DNA of 64,000 nt from Dactylococcopsis salina PCC 8305 (GTDB lineage Bacteria > Cyanobacteriota > Cyanobacteriia > Cyanobacteriales > Rubidibacteraceae). Each line of letters begins with the position of its first letter. Position 1 is the first letter of the stretch. A program made the translations under genes and the position numbers. This document shows positions 54,390 through 63,737 of the stretch, in pieces. The notes below the pieces were generated by a model. That model made no database searches. It was given only the letters and a program-made list of their open reading frames with translations, and was not told the DNA's origin. The stretch is taken from assembly GCF_000317615.1 (NCBI RefSeq), contig NC_019780.1, positions 1,199,840 through 1,263,839 of the forward strand, in the 5' to 3' direction.

Positions 54390-54767
54390 TCACTGGTCAA
54401 TTACCCAACGCCAAAAAGGATGGGATTTACCTTGCTTTCGGATACGCATCACTTGTTTCTCTAGTCGATGACGATAAGCAGAGGAAAACCCAAACAAAAT
54501 GTTGCTACTTTGCCACAGTAAAACGGCGGTGGTAATCCCTAAACACCATGCCAGCGCGATCGAGCAAATCGGATTAAAAATCAACGCATAACGCACCGCC
54601 GCGATCGTAAAATAAGACCGCATCAAGGCAATCTCTTCTTGTAGCTGCCATAAAGCAATGGGAATCACGACTAACCATGATCCCACCACCAGCACCCAAC
54701 GACTGTAAACCGCTACCAGATGTAGTCGTTGGACTTGCTGCGCCAATTCTGGATCAGATTGATTCAT
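54390..54767 (-). CDS. Small membrane protein of unknown function
   Basis: Protein of 125 residues with two or three hydrophobic segments (YSRWVLVVGSWLVVIPIALW; YALIFNPICSIALAWCLGI) and a basic C-terminal tail (YRHRLEKQVMRIRKQGKSHPF). No known family recognised. Start at 54767 (MNQSDPEL) preferred; an ATG at 54821 would add 18 residues. The downstream flank has TTATTYG-type heptamers. Confidence 0.65.
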   Translation of the reverse strand: MNQSDPELAQQVQRLHLVAVYSRWVLVVGSWLVVIPIALWQLQEEIALMRSYFTIAAVRYALIFNPICSIALAWCLGITTAVLLWQSSNILFGFSSAYRHRLEKQVMRIRKQGKSHPFWRWVIDQ

Positions 54768-54840
54768 TACAACAACCCATGAAAACCGTAGAGGAAGTAT
54801 TGCCACCTTACCAAAAAACATCGGTGGAAACTCAACAATC

Positions 54841-55009
54841 TGTAGGTTGGGTGAAATGAAATGAAACCCAACAACAATTGGTCATTAGTCATTAGTCATT
54901 GGTCATTAGTCATTAGTGATCTCTTACATTTCACGAAGGACAAAGGTGTTCCTGAGCCTGTCGAAGGACAAAAACGTAGGTTGGGTGAAATCAAATGAAA
55001 CCCAACACC
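54841..55009. repeat. Two GTAGGTTGGGTGAAAT palindromic repeats with heptamers between
   Basis: Copies at 54841-54872 and 54975-55009 flank a TTAGTCA heptamer array (54879-54918) and a CTGAGCCTGTCGAAGG motif (about 54953). All are families seen elsewhere in the window. No gene lies between 54822 and 55551, except the doubtful frame in the next element. Confidence 0.85.
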
Positions 55010-55081
55010 AATCTATAATCTACTATCAACTCAGCGAGAATCCTGTCAATTTGTATTAGTATAACTAATTTTGTTGTTAGA

Positions 55082-55318
55082 TTCAATTAGATTTTTATAT
55101 CGAACCGTGTCCTTTACAGTTCTTAACTATTTTTGGAGGAAGCAAAATATTGACGAGATTACGCCTTTTCAGGTATGATGCTCAAAACGATAATGCCACG
55201 GGATGGTCTGTCTTTTGAGCAAAATTCACCGCTCAAACCTCCATTCCTTCGTTGCGATCGGGAAAAGTTTGTCAAGTTTTTGAGGAAGAGTTTAAACCAA
55301 TTTTTCGAGGCGATTTAT
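55082..55318. repeat. ~220-base dispersed repeat, copy 2 (copy 1 at 32775-33000)
   Basis: Contains the 38-base core at 55142-55179 identical to 32832-32869. A 78-codon frame (55175-55411; KTIMPRDGLSFEQNSPLKPPF...) is open in this copy. It may be a remnant of a transposase or a small gene; not recognised. Confidence 0.72.
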
Positions 55319-55408
55319 AAGGTTTGTAACGAAGGGTTGACAGACATTGAAGTTTATGTAGTGGCGAAACTCCTCTCAAATATCACTCCTTTTTATTCTA
55401 GTGCCTCC

Positions 55409-55554
55409 TGAATAAACCTAAAACCTTTATCCAATCAGCTTTTAAGGCTCTTAATGCTTTGAAAAAGTGCAAGGGAATTGAACGCTCAATAGTCACGCAC
55501 CCTGCATCAAAACTTTGAAATCTTACCTCTTGCCTCTTGCCTCTTGCCTTACTA
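55409..55554. repeat. Dispersed repeat copy 2 (first copy at 14785-14957)
   Basis: Begins CTGAATAAACCTAAAACC and ends in a TTGCCTC tandem tract; nearly identical to 14785-14957 with few changes. It abuts copy 2 of the other dispersed repeat and the gltS stop. Confidence 0.85.
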
Positions 55555-56964
55555 CCTTTTAAAGTTAATTAAACCAAACCCGATCCAAAAAATCAGCACG
55601 CTACCAGTAATCATTAAAACAGGCATTGCTCCCAATTGAAACACTAAAATTGGCGCAGCCGCCGTGAAGAAGCCTCCCCCCATAATCGGCTCAAATAAAA
55701 GCTGTTTATAGGCAAAACTTTCTAACGCTCCCGTGCGATTATCAGGGTCAACCATTTGTAACAATAACAGACCAGTGGCGGTAACGCCCATGGATTGTCC
55801 GACATCGCCGATACCACGCTCAAACCAATAAGAAGGGAGAATCCGAGGCGCAAAGAACAGAAAAGCAAAAAGATTCCAAGTTACGCCAGCGAGAGCCAAA
55901 ATTAGGAAGGGAATTAAGTTTGTGCCGAGAATCGTTAAAGAAATCGATGCGATCGCGCTAAAAATAACAACATCAAGAGAAACCCCTGCAATATTCTTCT
56001 GTAACGGTCGCAGAATCAAGCCATCAATTCCGAGACGTTTCATCGTAATTTGTACAATCAATCCTCCAATTAACGCCATCGGAAATAGAGGAACATAATT
56101 CATAATTTCGATTTCTAGTTTTCCCCAAGTGAGAGTTTCTAACGCTTTTAATGCTTCTAGAATGAGCCAACCTAGTGTTACCGCAATCGCCACAATTCCG
56201 AGATTAATGGATAACGGATCAATGAGAAGATTTTTACTGAGCTTTTGATATTCTGCGGATAATAATTCAGGATGAGAAGGAGATGACGCTGGGGCTTGAT
56301 CTGAAATCAATTTTTGTTTCGTCTCTGAAGATAAATGACCTTTTCTTCGTCCCCAATTAATTAAAACAGTTCCTGTCACCACACCAGAAATCAATCCCAC
56401 AGTAGCTAACCCTAAAGCGAGTTCCCCTCCTTCTTCAAAACCAAAATATTCCAACACGGGGCCCATTCCCGCAGCCGTGCCATGTCCCCCTTCAAATGCC
56501 ATTTCGATTAACGCTCCCGCAATGGGATTAATGTCAAAGATTGGGGTTAAAACTAAAATCGTGATTGATAGTCCCACAACATATTGTCCCCAAGCTAAAA
56601 TTTGAGAAAAGGCAACTTGAGGCGCAATTTTTCGCCAAACTTCTTTGACACTGGGAATGGTTTCTCCGAGAAAAAGCGTGGCAAAAACAAGATTAATAAA
56701 TACACTCGGCGCTTGTGACCAAACAGCAGAAATGGTTTCGGGAAAGATGCCATTATCAGCGAGAAAAGTTTGATCAGGGACAACATTTCCTAAACCTTCT
56801 TTTCCCATCAGTAATGCTACACCTCCCGCTAAAATTGATTCGGGTAGGTAGAGTAAATCAAAGATTCTAATTTTTTGTTTTAAAAACCGTCCAATGAGGA
56901 GAAATAAACCTAAAATAATAAAGGCGGCAAAAACATCTATTAGTTTCAATCCAGTTGTATCCAA
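55552..56964 (-). CDS. gltS: Sodium/glutamate symporter family (GltS-like) transporter
   Basis: Membrane protein of 470 residues with about ten to twelve segments in two inverted halves. The GltS signature AFEGGHGTAAGMGPVLEYFGFEEG lies in the first half; GIGDVGQSMGVTATGLLLLQMVDP is the equivalent in the second half. It imports glutamate or a related anion with sodium; substrate not certain. ATG start at 56964; the HAD gene lies 23 bases upstream, same strand. Confidence 0.87.
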   Translation of the reverse strand: MDTTGLKLIDVFAAFIILGLFLLIGRFLKQKIRIFDLLYLPESILAGGVALLMGKEGLGNVVPDQTFLADNGIFPETISAVWSQAPSVFINLVFATLFLGETIPSVKEVWRKIAPQVAFSQILAWGQYVVGLSITILVLTPIFDINPIAGALIEMAFEGGHGTAAGMGPVLEYFGFEEGGELALGLATVGLISGVVTGTVLINWGRRKGHLSSETKQKLISDQAPASSPSHPELLSAEYQKLSKNLLIDPLSINLGIVAIAVTLGWLILEALKALETLTWGKLEIEIMNYVPLFPMALIGGLIVQITMKRLGIDGLILRPLQKNIAGVSLDVVIFSAIASISLTILGTNLIPFLILALAGVTWNLFAFLFFAPRILPSYWFERGIGDVGQSMGVTATGLLLLQMVDPDNRTGALESFAYKQLLFEPIMGGGFFTAAAPILVFQLGAMPVLMITGSVLIFWIGFGLINFKR

Positions 56965-56987
56965 ATTACTCTTATCCTTTGGTGTTG

Positions 56988-57647
56988 TTAATTTAAAACG
57001 AGGCTTTTTCGTTTTAATAAAAATCCTTGCATTCCTATGGCTTTTGCTCCTTCATAATCTTCTTGACGACGATCGCCAATATGCCAAGTTTGTTCGGGAG
57101 AAACTGCATACTGTTCGATCGCGCTCTTGAAGATAATCGGATCAGGTTTCGCCGCTCCCACTTCTGAGGAAATAGTAATTGTATCAAAAAAATGATTGAG
57201 ATCAAGGGCAATTAAAACCTGATAAAGACGGGAATCAAAGTTGGAAATTACCCCTAGTTTAATGCCTCGATCGCGCCAACGTTGTAAACAAGGAATCACA
57301 TCGGAATAAACCTGCCAAGGTGTCGCTGTGGCAAAGTAATAATAAAGGCGATTAAAAAAGATATCAAAGTCTAAAAACTTGTGAGCAACTCCTGCTTTTT
57401 GAAAGGTGCGTTTGGTAACTTCACGCCACCATTGAAACTCTTTTTTAGGAATATCTTGCGGGGAAACATTAGAAAAAGCAAGGGGAGGAGCAGTTTTAAA
57501 CACTTCCTTAAATGCGCTGTCTAATTCCGCCGCAGCAGCGAGAACACCAAAACGGCGGGCGATCGCGCTATAAACTTCACCGACACTCCCTTTAACCGCG
57601 AATAATGTTCCCACTGCGTCGAGAAAAATAACCTCTGGTTGTGACAT
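56988..57647 (-). CDS. HAD family hydrolase
   Basis: Haloacid-dehalogenase-like phosphatase of 219 residues. Motif I is FLDAVGTLF (nucleophile Asp), motif II LGVISNFDSRL, motif III lysine in VGAAKPDPIIF and motif IV HIGDRRQEDYEGAKAIG. A cap domain lies between motif I and II. The start at 57647 (MSQPEVIF) falls five bases past the stop of the upstream gene; a longer start overlapping it is unlikely. Substrate unknown. Confidence 0.87.
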   Translation of the reverse strand: MSQPEVIFLDAVGTLFAVKGSVGEVYSAIARRFGVLAAAAELDSAFKEVFKTAPPLAFSNVSPQDIPKKEFQWWREVTKRTFQKAGVAHKFLDFDIFFNRLYYYFATATPWQVYSDVIPCLQRWRDRGIKLGVISNFDSRLYQVLIALDLNHFFDTITISSEVGAAKPDPIIFKSAIEQYAVSPEQTWHIGDRRQEDYEGAKAIGMQGFLLKRKSLVLN

Positions 57648-57651
57648 AAAG

Positions 57652-58848
57652 TTAGAGATCAGATAATAACTTAGAAAAAGGCTGTGTAATCCAATTCGAG
57701 CCAACGGTTAACTGATGTTCTGGGGTTGGCATTCGCGAGAGATAGGCGAAACGACGGGCTAAATAAGCAAGCATTCCGTCTAGTTTTACGCCTTGTGCGG
57801 TTAAACTACCGTTGTCTGTTCCCAACACTAGCATTTCGCCAAGATTATAGTATTTAAAGGGAAGCAGGGGTCGTCCTGTAATTGTTGCCCAAATATTCCA
57901 GGCACAATAATCAGACTGTTGAAACGCTACTTGTGCGGTGGTGGGGACAACTTTTCCGTTGCCATCTTCACAAAAAGCTAAGTCTCCCAATGCGAACACT
58001 GACGAGTTATCTACCACTTGTAAGGTCGGCTCAATTTTAATTTTACCTTGTTCGTTGTGAGGAAGGTTTAAGTTTTTCACCAATTCCGATACGGTTGTTC
58101 CCACTGTCCAAATCACTACATCGACAGGAATCGTATCGCTTTTCCCTTTATACCAGAGGGTGATATCTTGCGCGGTAATGGCTTCGACACTGGTTTCTGT
58201 ATCTAGCCAAATCTCACGATCGGAGAGTGCTTTTTGAGCGGTTTCACGGTTAAATTCGGGAGAAGTCTTTAAGATCATCTCTCCCCGTTCAATGATGCGA
58301 ATGCGAGCGCGATCGCCCACTCGATCTCTTAGTTTACAAGCAATTTCTACGCCACTGTAACCCCCACCGACAATTGCGATACGAATTTTCTCTTGATCAC
58401 TATTTTCTAAAGAGCGCAATCTCTCATCTAAGTGATAGGCATCTTTTAAGCTGTGAAAGGGAAAAGCAAACGTCGCCGCACCAGATACCGCTTCGATCGG
58501 TGTTTTTCCTCCCATTGCCAATACTAACCAATCATAATCCAACTGTGATTGATCTGCTAATTGAACTTGTTGACGGTTCACATCCACCCCAGTCACCGTG
58601 CCTTGTCGAAACTGAATCTTAGTATCAGCAAGGATTTCTGTAAACGGCGGGGCGATTTCCCAAGTTTGTAACTCATTGGTAAGGAGTTCGTAGAGAAGCG
58701 GGGTAAACAAGAACCGATCGCGCTGATCCACTAGAATAATTTCTGGTTGCGGTTGATGATCCCAAGGCAGTTGGCTGAGACGTAGAGCCGTGTATAGCCC
58801 TCCGAATCCTCCCCCTAAAATACAGATGCGGCTTCTTGATTCACTCAT
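57652..58848 (-). CDS. Type II NAD(P)H dehydrogenase-like FAD oxidoreductase
   Basis: Protein of 398 residues, NDH-2 family. FAD-binding ICILGGGFGGLYTALRL at the N terminus, NADH-binding IAIVGGGYSGVEIACKL near residue 160, and the second FAD motif VFALGDLAFC near 290. Such enzymes pass electrons from NAD(P)H to quinones; in cyanobacteria NdbB-type members reduce demethylphylloquinone. It cannot be assigned to one type from the sequence alone. It probably forms an operon with the HAD and gltS genes. Confidence 0.87.
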   Translation of the reverse strand: MSESRSRICILGGGFGGLYTALRLSQLPWDHQPQPEIILVDQRDRFLFTPLLYELLTNELQTWEIAPPFTEILADTKIQFRQGTVTGVDVNRQQVQLADQSQLDYDWLVLAMGGKTPIEAVSGAATFAFPFHSLKDAYHLDERLRSLENSDQEKIRIAIVGGGYSGVEIACKLRDRVGDRARIRIIERGEMILKTSPEFNRETAQKALSDREIWLDTETSVEAITAQDITLWYKGKSDTIPVDVVIWTVGTTVSELVKNLNLPHNEQGKIKIEPTLQVVDNSSVFALGDLAFCEDGNGKVVPTTAQVAFQQSDYCAWNIWATITGRPLLPFKYYNLGEMLVLGTDNGSLTAQGVKLDGMLAYLARRFAYLSRMPTPEHQLTVGSNWITQPFSKLLSDL

Positions 58849-58922
58849 TGGCTTTTTTTTGACAGTAACAGACCCATTTCCACTAATTGTAACGTTACGT
58901 TAACGGTAGCGATGGCGCTGAT

Positions 58923-59861
58923 TTAAGAGGGTTCTTCTTCCAATGGTGCTTTCGAGTCTTCCCACCAAGCGAGAAGGGTACTCGCAAGAAAAATACTGGA
59001 ATATGCCCCTAAAATAAAGCCGACAATTAAAGCGAAAGCAAATCCTTTGAGGGTTTCACCACCAAAGAGTAAAATCGCCAGCAAGGGTAAAACTGTGGTT
59101 ACTGTGGTGTTGATTGATCGAGTTAACGTCTGATTTACCGCATCCTCTACCACCTGATTCATATTCGCTTCTGGTTCGAGTTTGCGAGTTTCTCGGATGC
59201 GATCGTAAATCACCACCGTATCATTCACTGAAAACCCAATAATTGTTAACAGCGCCACCAGAAACAAACTATTCACCTCCACTCCTGCCACTAAACCGAA
59301 CAGAGAAAAGACACCAGCGGTAATAAAAGAATCATGGAATAACGCCAAGATGGCAAAAAGGGCGTAATCTAAACGAAAACGGATGCTGAGATAAGCAATA
59401 ATCCCAAAAAACGAAACCAATAACGCTAAAGCCCCCGATGTGAACAATTCCTGTCCAATCGTCGGTCCGACAGTATCAATTTTAATCGTGTTGGGATCAA
59501 ATTGTCCGATTTCGTCGCTTAAAGCATCTTGTAACCCCGTCCGTTCTTCCACTCCCAACGTTTTCGTCCGAATGGACAAACCTTGTTTTGATTCTCCTAC
59601 GACTTGGACAGTTGAATCGGGGAAACCTTGCGCTTCTAATACCTCTCTTACTTTACCGATTTCGATCGGTCCGTCACAGTTATCAGGAAGGGAACAATTT
59701 AACTCTAGTTGTAAACGAGTCCCCCCAATAAAATCAATACCAGGACGTAAGGGCGCATTAAACTGAGTATAAGAGAAAATCATCGCCAAGAGAGAAAGAG
59801 CGAAAGCAAAGGCGGACAATGTCCACCAAAAATACCGTTGTTGAACTACCTTTAATTTCAT
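58923..59861 (-). CDS. secF: Protein translocase subunit SecF
   Basis: Inner/thylakoid membrane SecDF component of 312 residues that helps draw proteins across the membrane with the proton gradient. Motifs: [16 protein letters not shown] in the first periplasmic part, and [16 protein letters not shown] and [23 protein letters not shown] in the membrane part. The secD gene, normally immediately upstream, is displaced by the IsrB element; the secF start lies 20 bases from the element's hairpin and lacks a clear ribosome-binding site. Confidence 0.95.
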   Translation of the reverse strand: MKLKVVQQRYFWWTLSAFAFALSLLAMIFSYTQFNAPLRPGIDFIGGTRLQLELNCSLPDNCDGPIEIGKVREVLEAQGFPDSTVQVVGESKQGLSIRTKTLGVEERTGLQDALSDEIGQFDPNTIKIDTVGPTIGQELFTSGALALLVSFFGIIAYLSIRFRLDYALFAILALFHDSFITAGVFSLFGLVAGVEVNSLFLVALLTIIGFSVNDTVVIYDRIRETRKLEPEANMNQVVEDAVNQTLTRSINTTVTTVLPLLAILLFGGETLKGFAFALIVGFILGAYSSIFLASTLLAWWEDSKAPLEEEPS

Positions 59862-59899
59862 CTAATTTTCGCGCTGGAGACTCCCGTTGTAACGCTAGG

Positions 59900-60997
59900 T
59901 CAACGGGAGAGGAAAGCGCGTCCTCCTGTTTGCGTGTTTACGATTAAGTTAGTGTTTCGTTTCAAAAGTTGAGTTTTTTTTGCCCCAAACTGCCCTAAAC
60001 GTTTCCAGTCAAAGCCAGAAACTGAGACTTGATTCTTTGTCTCCCCAGAAACCCAGCCTCGATATTTGATTCCTTTTCTTTCAGTCTCAACATAATCTCC
60101 TTTACGAAAATCGTGTCTGGTTACTGTTCCTCCGTACTTCCGTCTCACACCACCTTTAGCAGGAATCATTAAGTGAAGCTGACGACGGCTAACTGGAGGA
60201 CGTTTAATTGTCGAGAAAGGAGCATTCGTTATTTCAACACTTCCCTCAAACCATCCCTTGTATCCTTTAATACGCTTGTACTTTAAGAACTGATATGAAG
60301 CTAAAGCCACACCATCTACCGCATGAGTAGCAGGGGTTTGATTAGACTTTTCTCTATCTTTTTCTAGCCCAAGCATCTCTCGTCTTGCTGAGGTTTCCCA
60401 ACCGTATTTGGTGGTAACAGGAGCGATCTGAGGTAGCCACTGTTCCGTCATCACCTTCTGAGAAACCATCACGGGAGAGAACCCCTTATCCCCTTTTGCT
60501 TTCACGATTTCGTAGATGATTGAGGAAATGGGGAAAAGTTGGGATAACTCTTTAACTATACGATATTCAAGTTGTCGATTCGCTTTAATACTGGGAGGGA
60601 GTTTGTGGCAACGACGATTATTAAACCGTTTCTGACGGTGAGAACGTTGGTTAAAGGGTAATTTACGGTCAATTCGTCTTCCCCTTCTATTGCGACGCAT
60701 CATCGCTCTGGTTTCCATGCGGTCTTTAACCCGTTGAAAGGGTAACTCTAGGTGAGCAGTGAACAAGGTCATGAAAGAAGACTGAACCCCAATCCCTGAG
60801 TAATGCTTCCCTGGGTCAATTCCCACCGCTATGGGTTGGGTTTCTTCTCCAGAGTCAATGGTTAACTGGACTGCAAAGGAGTGCAAGTCGTTTTTGTAAA
60901 TCACGGCTTTACCTTCTTTGAGCCAACGTCGAGCGCGACTGGCTTTAGTCGGCATTAATGGTTTTCCGTTTTTTGATCGAACTGGAACACGATACAT
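59900..60997 (-). CDS. IsrB/IscB-family RNA-guided nuclease lacking the HNH domain
   Basis: Protein of 365 residues. N-terminal PLMP domain (KNGKPLMPTKASRARRWLKEGKA), RuvC-I with Asp61 (GIDPGKHYSGIG), Arg-rich bridge helix (RRNRRGRR at 101-108), RuvC-II with Glu163 (IIYEIVKAKG) and RuvC-III with His225/Asp228 (THAVDGVA). Only about 60 residues separate RuvC-II and RuvC-III, too short for an HNH domain, so this is the IsrB type, a nickase guided by a long omega-RNA. All RuvC residues are present. It is an evolutionary relative of Cas9 ancestors. The C terminus has a beta-rich TAM-interaction-like region. Confidence 0.85.
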   Translation of the reverse strand: MYRVPVRSKNGKPLMPTKASRARRWLKEGKAVIYKNDLHSFAVQLTIDSGEETQPIAVGIDPGKHYSGIGVQSSFMTLFTAHLELPFQRVKDRMETRAMMRRNRRGRRIDRKLPFNQRSHRQKRFNNRRCHKLPPSIKANRQLEYRIVKELSQLFPISSIIYEIVKAKGDKGFSPVMVSQKVMTEQWLPQIAPVTTKYGWETSARREMLGLEKDREKSNQTPATHAVDGVALASYQFLKYKRIKGYKGWFEGSVEITNAPFSTIKRPPVSRRQLHLMIPAKGGVRRKYGGTVTRHDFRKGDYVETERKGIKYRGWVSGETKNQVSVSGFDWKRLGQFGAKKTQLLKRNTNLIVNTQTGGRAFLSR

Positions 60998-61215
60998 GGA
61001 GATAATCCTCTCGTGACAAAGTATTAAGCCTCTTCGCCCACCCTGACCAAGATGTCCTGTCTAACAGCGACTTTCCAACAAGTCTTAGAGATAATCCGAA
61101 CTAGAGGAGTATTCGGAAGTTCGTGCCAAGTCAAGGCTCAATGGGCTATTGCAACTGTTTAGGACAGCGTTGGAACCGTCAATCTCCCGTTATACCCGAA
61201 GGGTTAACGGGAGTC
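60998..61215 (-). ncRNA. Predicted IsrB omega-RNA
   Basis: By family knowledge the guide RNA lies directly upstream of iscB/isrB genes, with the guide at its 5' end reaching out of the element. The 180-base non-coding stretch between the nuclease start and the left-end hairpin is in that place and contains several short inverted repeats. The guide would come from the secD end. Ends are approximate. Confidence 0.5.
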
Positions 61216-62624
61216 GTTGAATTTGCTGGTGCTACCAAATTAGGACAGAATAATTCTGGTTTTTTGCGAATGGTGGGAAAACCTAACACCGCCACTAAAA
61301 GAAATGTACGAGTACAGGTTAAAGCTGTAAACAAACTGACTAACACTCCAATGGCTAGAGTCACCGCAAATCCTTTAACCAAACCTGATCCAAACCAAAA
61401 CAGCGCCGCACAAGCAATCAGTGTGGTGACATTACTATCGAGAATACTAGAAAAAGCGCGGTAAAAGCCCGATTCTACAGCCCGATAAAGGGTTTTTCCC
61501 GATCGTAACTCTTCTCTAGTGCGTTCAAAAATCAGGACATTCGCATCTACAGCCATGCCAATACTAAGAATAAAGCCAGCAATGCCTGGTAAAGTAAGCG
61601 TCACCCCAATCAACACATAAGCCGCAAAAGTTAGCAACGCATACACCGCCAAAGCCAAATCAGCAATTAAACCAGGTAAACGATAATATACCGCCATAAA
61701 CACTAAAACCAAAAACAAGCCAGAAACCGCCGCATAAATACTGCGTCGAACGCTCTCTTGTCCTAACGTTGCGCCAACGGTACGATTCGCCACAATTTCT
61801 ACAGGTAAAGGTAACGCCCCACCGCGTAACTGAATCGCTAAATCTTGAGCTTCCTGAACACTAAAGCCACCGCTAATGACCGCATTTCCACCCGTAATCC
61901 CATTATCTGCATATTGGGGACCTACTGTTGGCGCACTCACTAACACCTGATCCAAGAAAATCCCTAAACCGCGTCCAGTTCCCGCGATATCTTTGGTCAA
62001 TTCTGCAAATTCTGTCGCCCCTTCTTGATTAAAACCGATGGAGACTTGCCAATTGTCGCCACCTTGTATCGGTTGCGCGCGAGCATCTCGGAGATTGTCC
62101 CCTGTAATTTTTGCCTCGCCAAAGAATTGGAGAATGTTTTGATTAACCTCTTCTAACTGAGCAACTGTCTGTTTAATTTCTTCTGGGTTCTCTTCTGGAT
62201 TTTCTCGCAGTTGTTCCAGTTGACTCCGTAATTGCTGACGACGCAAAAACTCAGTTTGAAATCCTTGTTCTGTACCTTGTTTTTGGGGACGAAATCCTAA
62301 ACGAGCCGTTCCCCCTAGCACTCTTTCTGCTTGAGCAGGATTACTCACCCCTGGTAATTGCACCGAGATTTGATCATTTCCTACCGTTTGTACTAATGGC
62401 TCGGAAACCCCCAACCCATCAACCCGATTTTGGATGACACGCTTCACCGCTTGTAATTGTTCGGGAGTGATTTGTCGAATCTCTTCTGTGGTTTTAACCT
62501 GAATGGTTAGTTGCGCTCCTCCTCTTAAATCTAATCCTAATGGCACTGAGAATTGAACCAAAGCCACTAAAGCACCAATAATGAGAAAGAATATGAGCGC
62601 GATCGCTGTTCGCTGTTGTTGCAT
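61179..62624 (-). CDS. secD: Protein translocase subunit SecD with a C terminus supplied by a mobile element
   Basis: SecDF component of 481 residues: N-terminal membrane segment, VPLGLDLRGGAQLTIQV, a large periplasmic region, and the C-terminal membrane domain with GFILSIGMAVDANVLIFERTREELR and AVESGFYRAFSSILDSNVTT. The last eleven residues (TPVNPSGITGD) and the stop codon are read from the left-end hairpin of the IsrB element, so the natural end has been replaced. The essential membrane core is untouched. Confidence 0.95.
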   Translation of the reverse strand: MQQQRTAIALIFFLIIGALVALVQFSVPLGLDLRGGAQLTIQVKTTEEIRQITPEQLQAVKRVIQNRVDGLGVSEPLVQTVGNDQISVQLPGVSNPAQAERVLGGTARLGFRPQKQGTEQGFQTEFLRRQQLRSQLEQLRENPEENPEEIKQTVAQLEEVNQNILQFFGEAKITGDNLRDARAQPIQGGDNWQVSIGFNQEGATEFAELTKDIAGTGRGLGIFLDQVLVSAPTVGPQYADNGITGGNAVISGGFSVQEAQDLAIQLRGGALPLPVEIVANRTVGATLGQESVRRSIYAAVSGLFLVLVFMAVYYRLPGLIADLALAVYALLTFAAYVLIGVTLTLPGIAGFILSIGMAVDANVLIFERTREELRSGKTLYRAVESGFYRAFSSILDSNVTTLIACAALFWFGSGLVKGFAVTLAIGVLVSLFTALTCTRTFLLVAVLGFPTIRKKPELFCPNLVAPANSTTPVNPSGITGD

Positions 62625-62635
62625 CCCTTTTTACC

Positions 62636-63619
62636 TTATACTTTCAGAGCCATCATGTTTTCTACCGCCGTAATAATTTGTTGCGGTTGCACAATGGTAT
62701 GGCGTTCTAAAATTCCATTGTAAGGAGTGGGAATGTCCTGAGAAGATAGACGAATCACTGGCGCATCTAATTCGTCAAACAATTCATCATTGATCCGAGC
62801 CGTTAATTCCGCACCAATCCCCCCAGTTTTCATACATTCTTCGACAATCACTACCCGATGAGTTTTTCGCACCGATTGACTGATGGTTTCCATGTCTAGG
62901 GGTTTCAGGGAGATTAAATCAATGATTTCAGGATCGATCCCTTGTTCTTCTAAAGGTTTTAATGCCTGTAAAACATGATGACGCATCCGTGAGTAAGTCA
63001 AGATGGTGACATCTTTGCCAGGACGGACAATTTCTGCTTTGTCTAGGGGAAGCCAATACTCTCCTTCGGGTAAGTCTTCTTTTAAGTTGTAGAGGAGAAC
63101 GTGCTCGAAAAAGAGAACGGGATTCTCATCTCGAATTGCACTTTTCAATAATCCTTTGGCGTTGTAAGCTGTAGAACAAGCAACAATTTTTAAGCCAGGT
63201 ACTGCTTGAAAATAGGCTTCTAACCGTTGGGAATGTTCGGCACCCAGTTGACGACCGACTCCTCCAGGCCCACGAATGACAAGGGGAATTTTAAAGTTAC
63301 CGCCAGAGGTATAGCGTAACATTCCCGCGTTGTTGGCAATTTGGTTAAATGCAAGAAGCAAGAATCCCATGTTCATGCCTTCGACAATGGGACGTAATCC
63401 TGTCATCGCTGCGCCTACTGCCATCCCAGTAAAACTATTTTCTGCGATCGGGGTATCTAATAAACGGAGGTCTCCATATTTCTTGTAAAGGTCTTTTGTC
63501 ACTTTATACGAGCCGCCATAGTGACCCACATCTTCCCCTAATACTAAGACGGTATGATCTCGCGCCATTTCTTCGTCGGTGGCTTCCCGTAACGCATTGA
63601 AAAAAATTGTTTCTGCCAT
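62636..63619 (-). CDS. pdhB: Pyruvate dehydrogenase E1 component beta subunit
   Basis: Thiamine-diphosphate enzyme subunit of 327 residues of the pyruvate dehydrogenase complex. Motifs: [80 protein letters not shown] and the C-terminal [15 protein letters not shown]. Complete length; alpha subunit encoded elsewhere, as usual in cyanobacteria. It lies 11 bases upstream of secD on the same strand, so the two may share a transcript. Confidence 0.94.
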   Translation of the reverse strand: MAETIFFNALREATDEEMARDHTVLVLGEDVGHYGGSYKVTKDLYKKYGDLRLLDTPIAENSFTGMAVGAAMTGLRPIVEGMNMGFLLLAFNQIANNAGMLRYTSGGNFKIPLVIRGPGGVGRQLGAEHSQRLEAYFQAVPGLKIVACSTAYNAKGLLKSAIRDENPVLFFEHVLLYNLKEDLPEGEYWLPLDKAEIVRPGKDVTILTYSRMRHHVLQALKPLEEQGIDPEIIDLISLKPLDMETISQSVRKTHRVVIVEECMKTGGIGAELTARINDELFDELDAPVIRLSSQDIPTPYNGILERHTIVQPQQIITAVENMMALKV

Positions 63620-63737
63620 CTAAATTTCCTTAAACACGATTTTTCCACTGTCATGCAAATGAGATCGTATCACTAAACAGGAAATGACGCTCGATCGATG
63701 CTTTCTGTTTTATCCCCTCTAACCCTCCTCACTTCGC

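Larger units (their letters stand above)
59879..61215 (-). mobile_element. IsrB-carrying IS200/IS605-like element between secD and secF
   Basis: About 1.34 kb bounded by hairpins CTCCCGTTG/CAACGGGAG (59881-59909) and CTCCCGTTA/TAACGGGAG (61184-61213). It contains one gene, the IsrB nuclease, and its upstream non-coding part. There is no transposase gene. The left-end hairpin is fused to secD. Exact ends are approximate, since these elements make no target duplication. Confidence 0.7.

Noticed and set aside
55175..55411. 78-codon frame in the dispersed repeat
   Set aside because: The other copy of the repeat has a stop after 29 codons, so coding is doubtful; kept as a repeat rather than a CDS.
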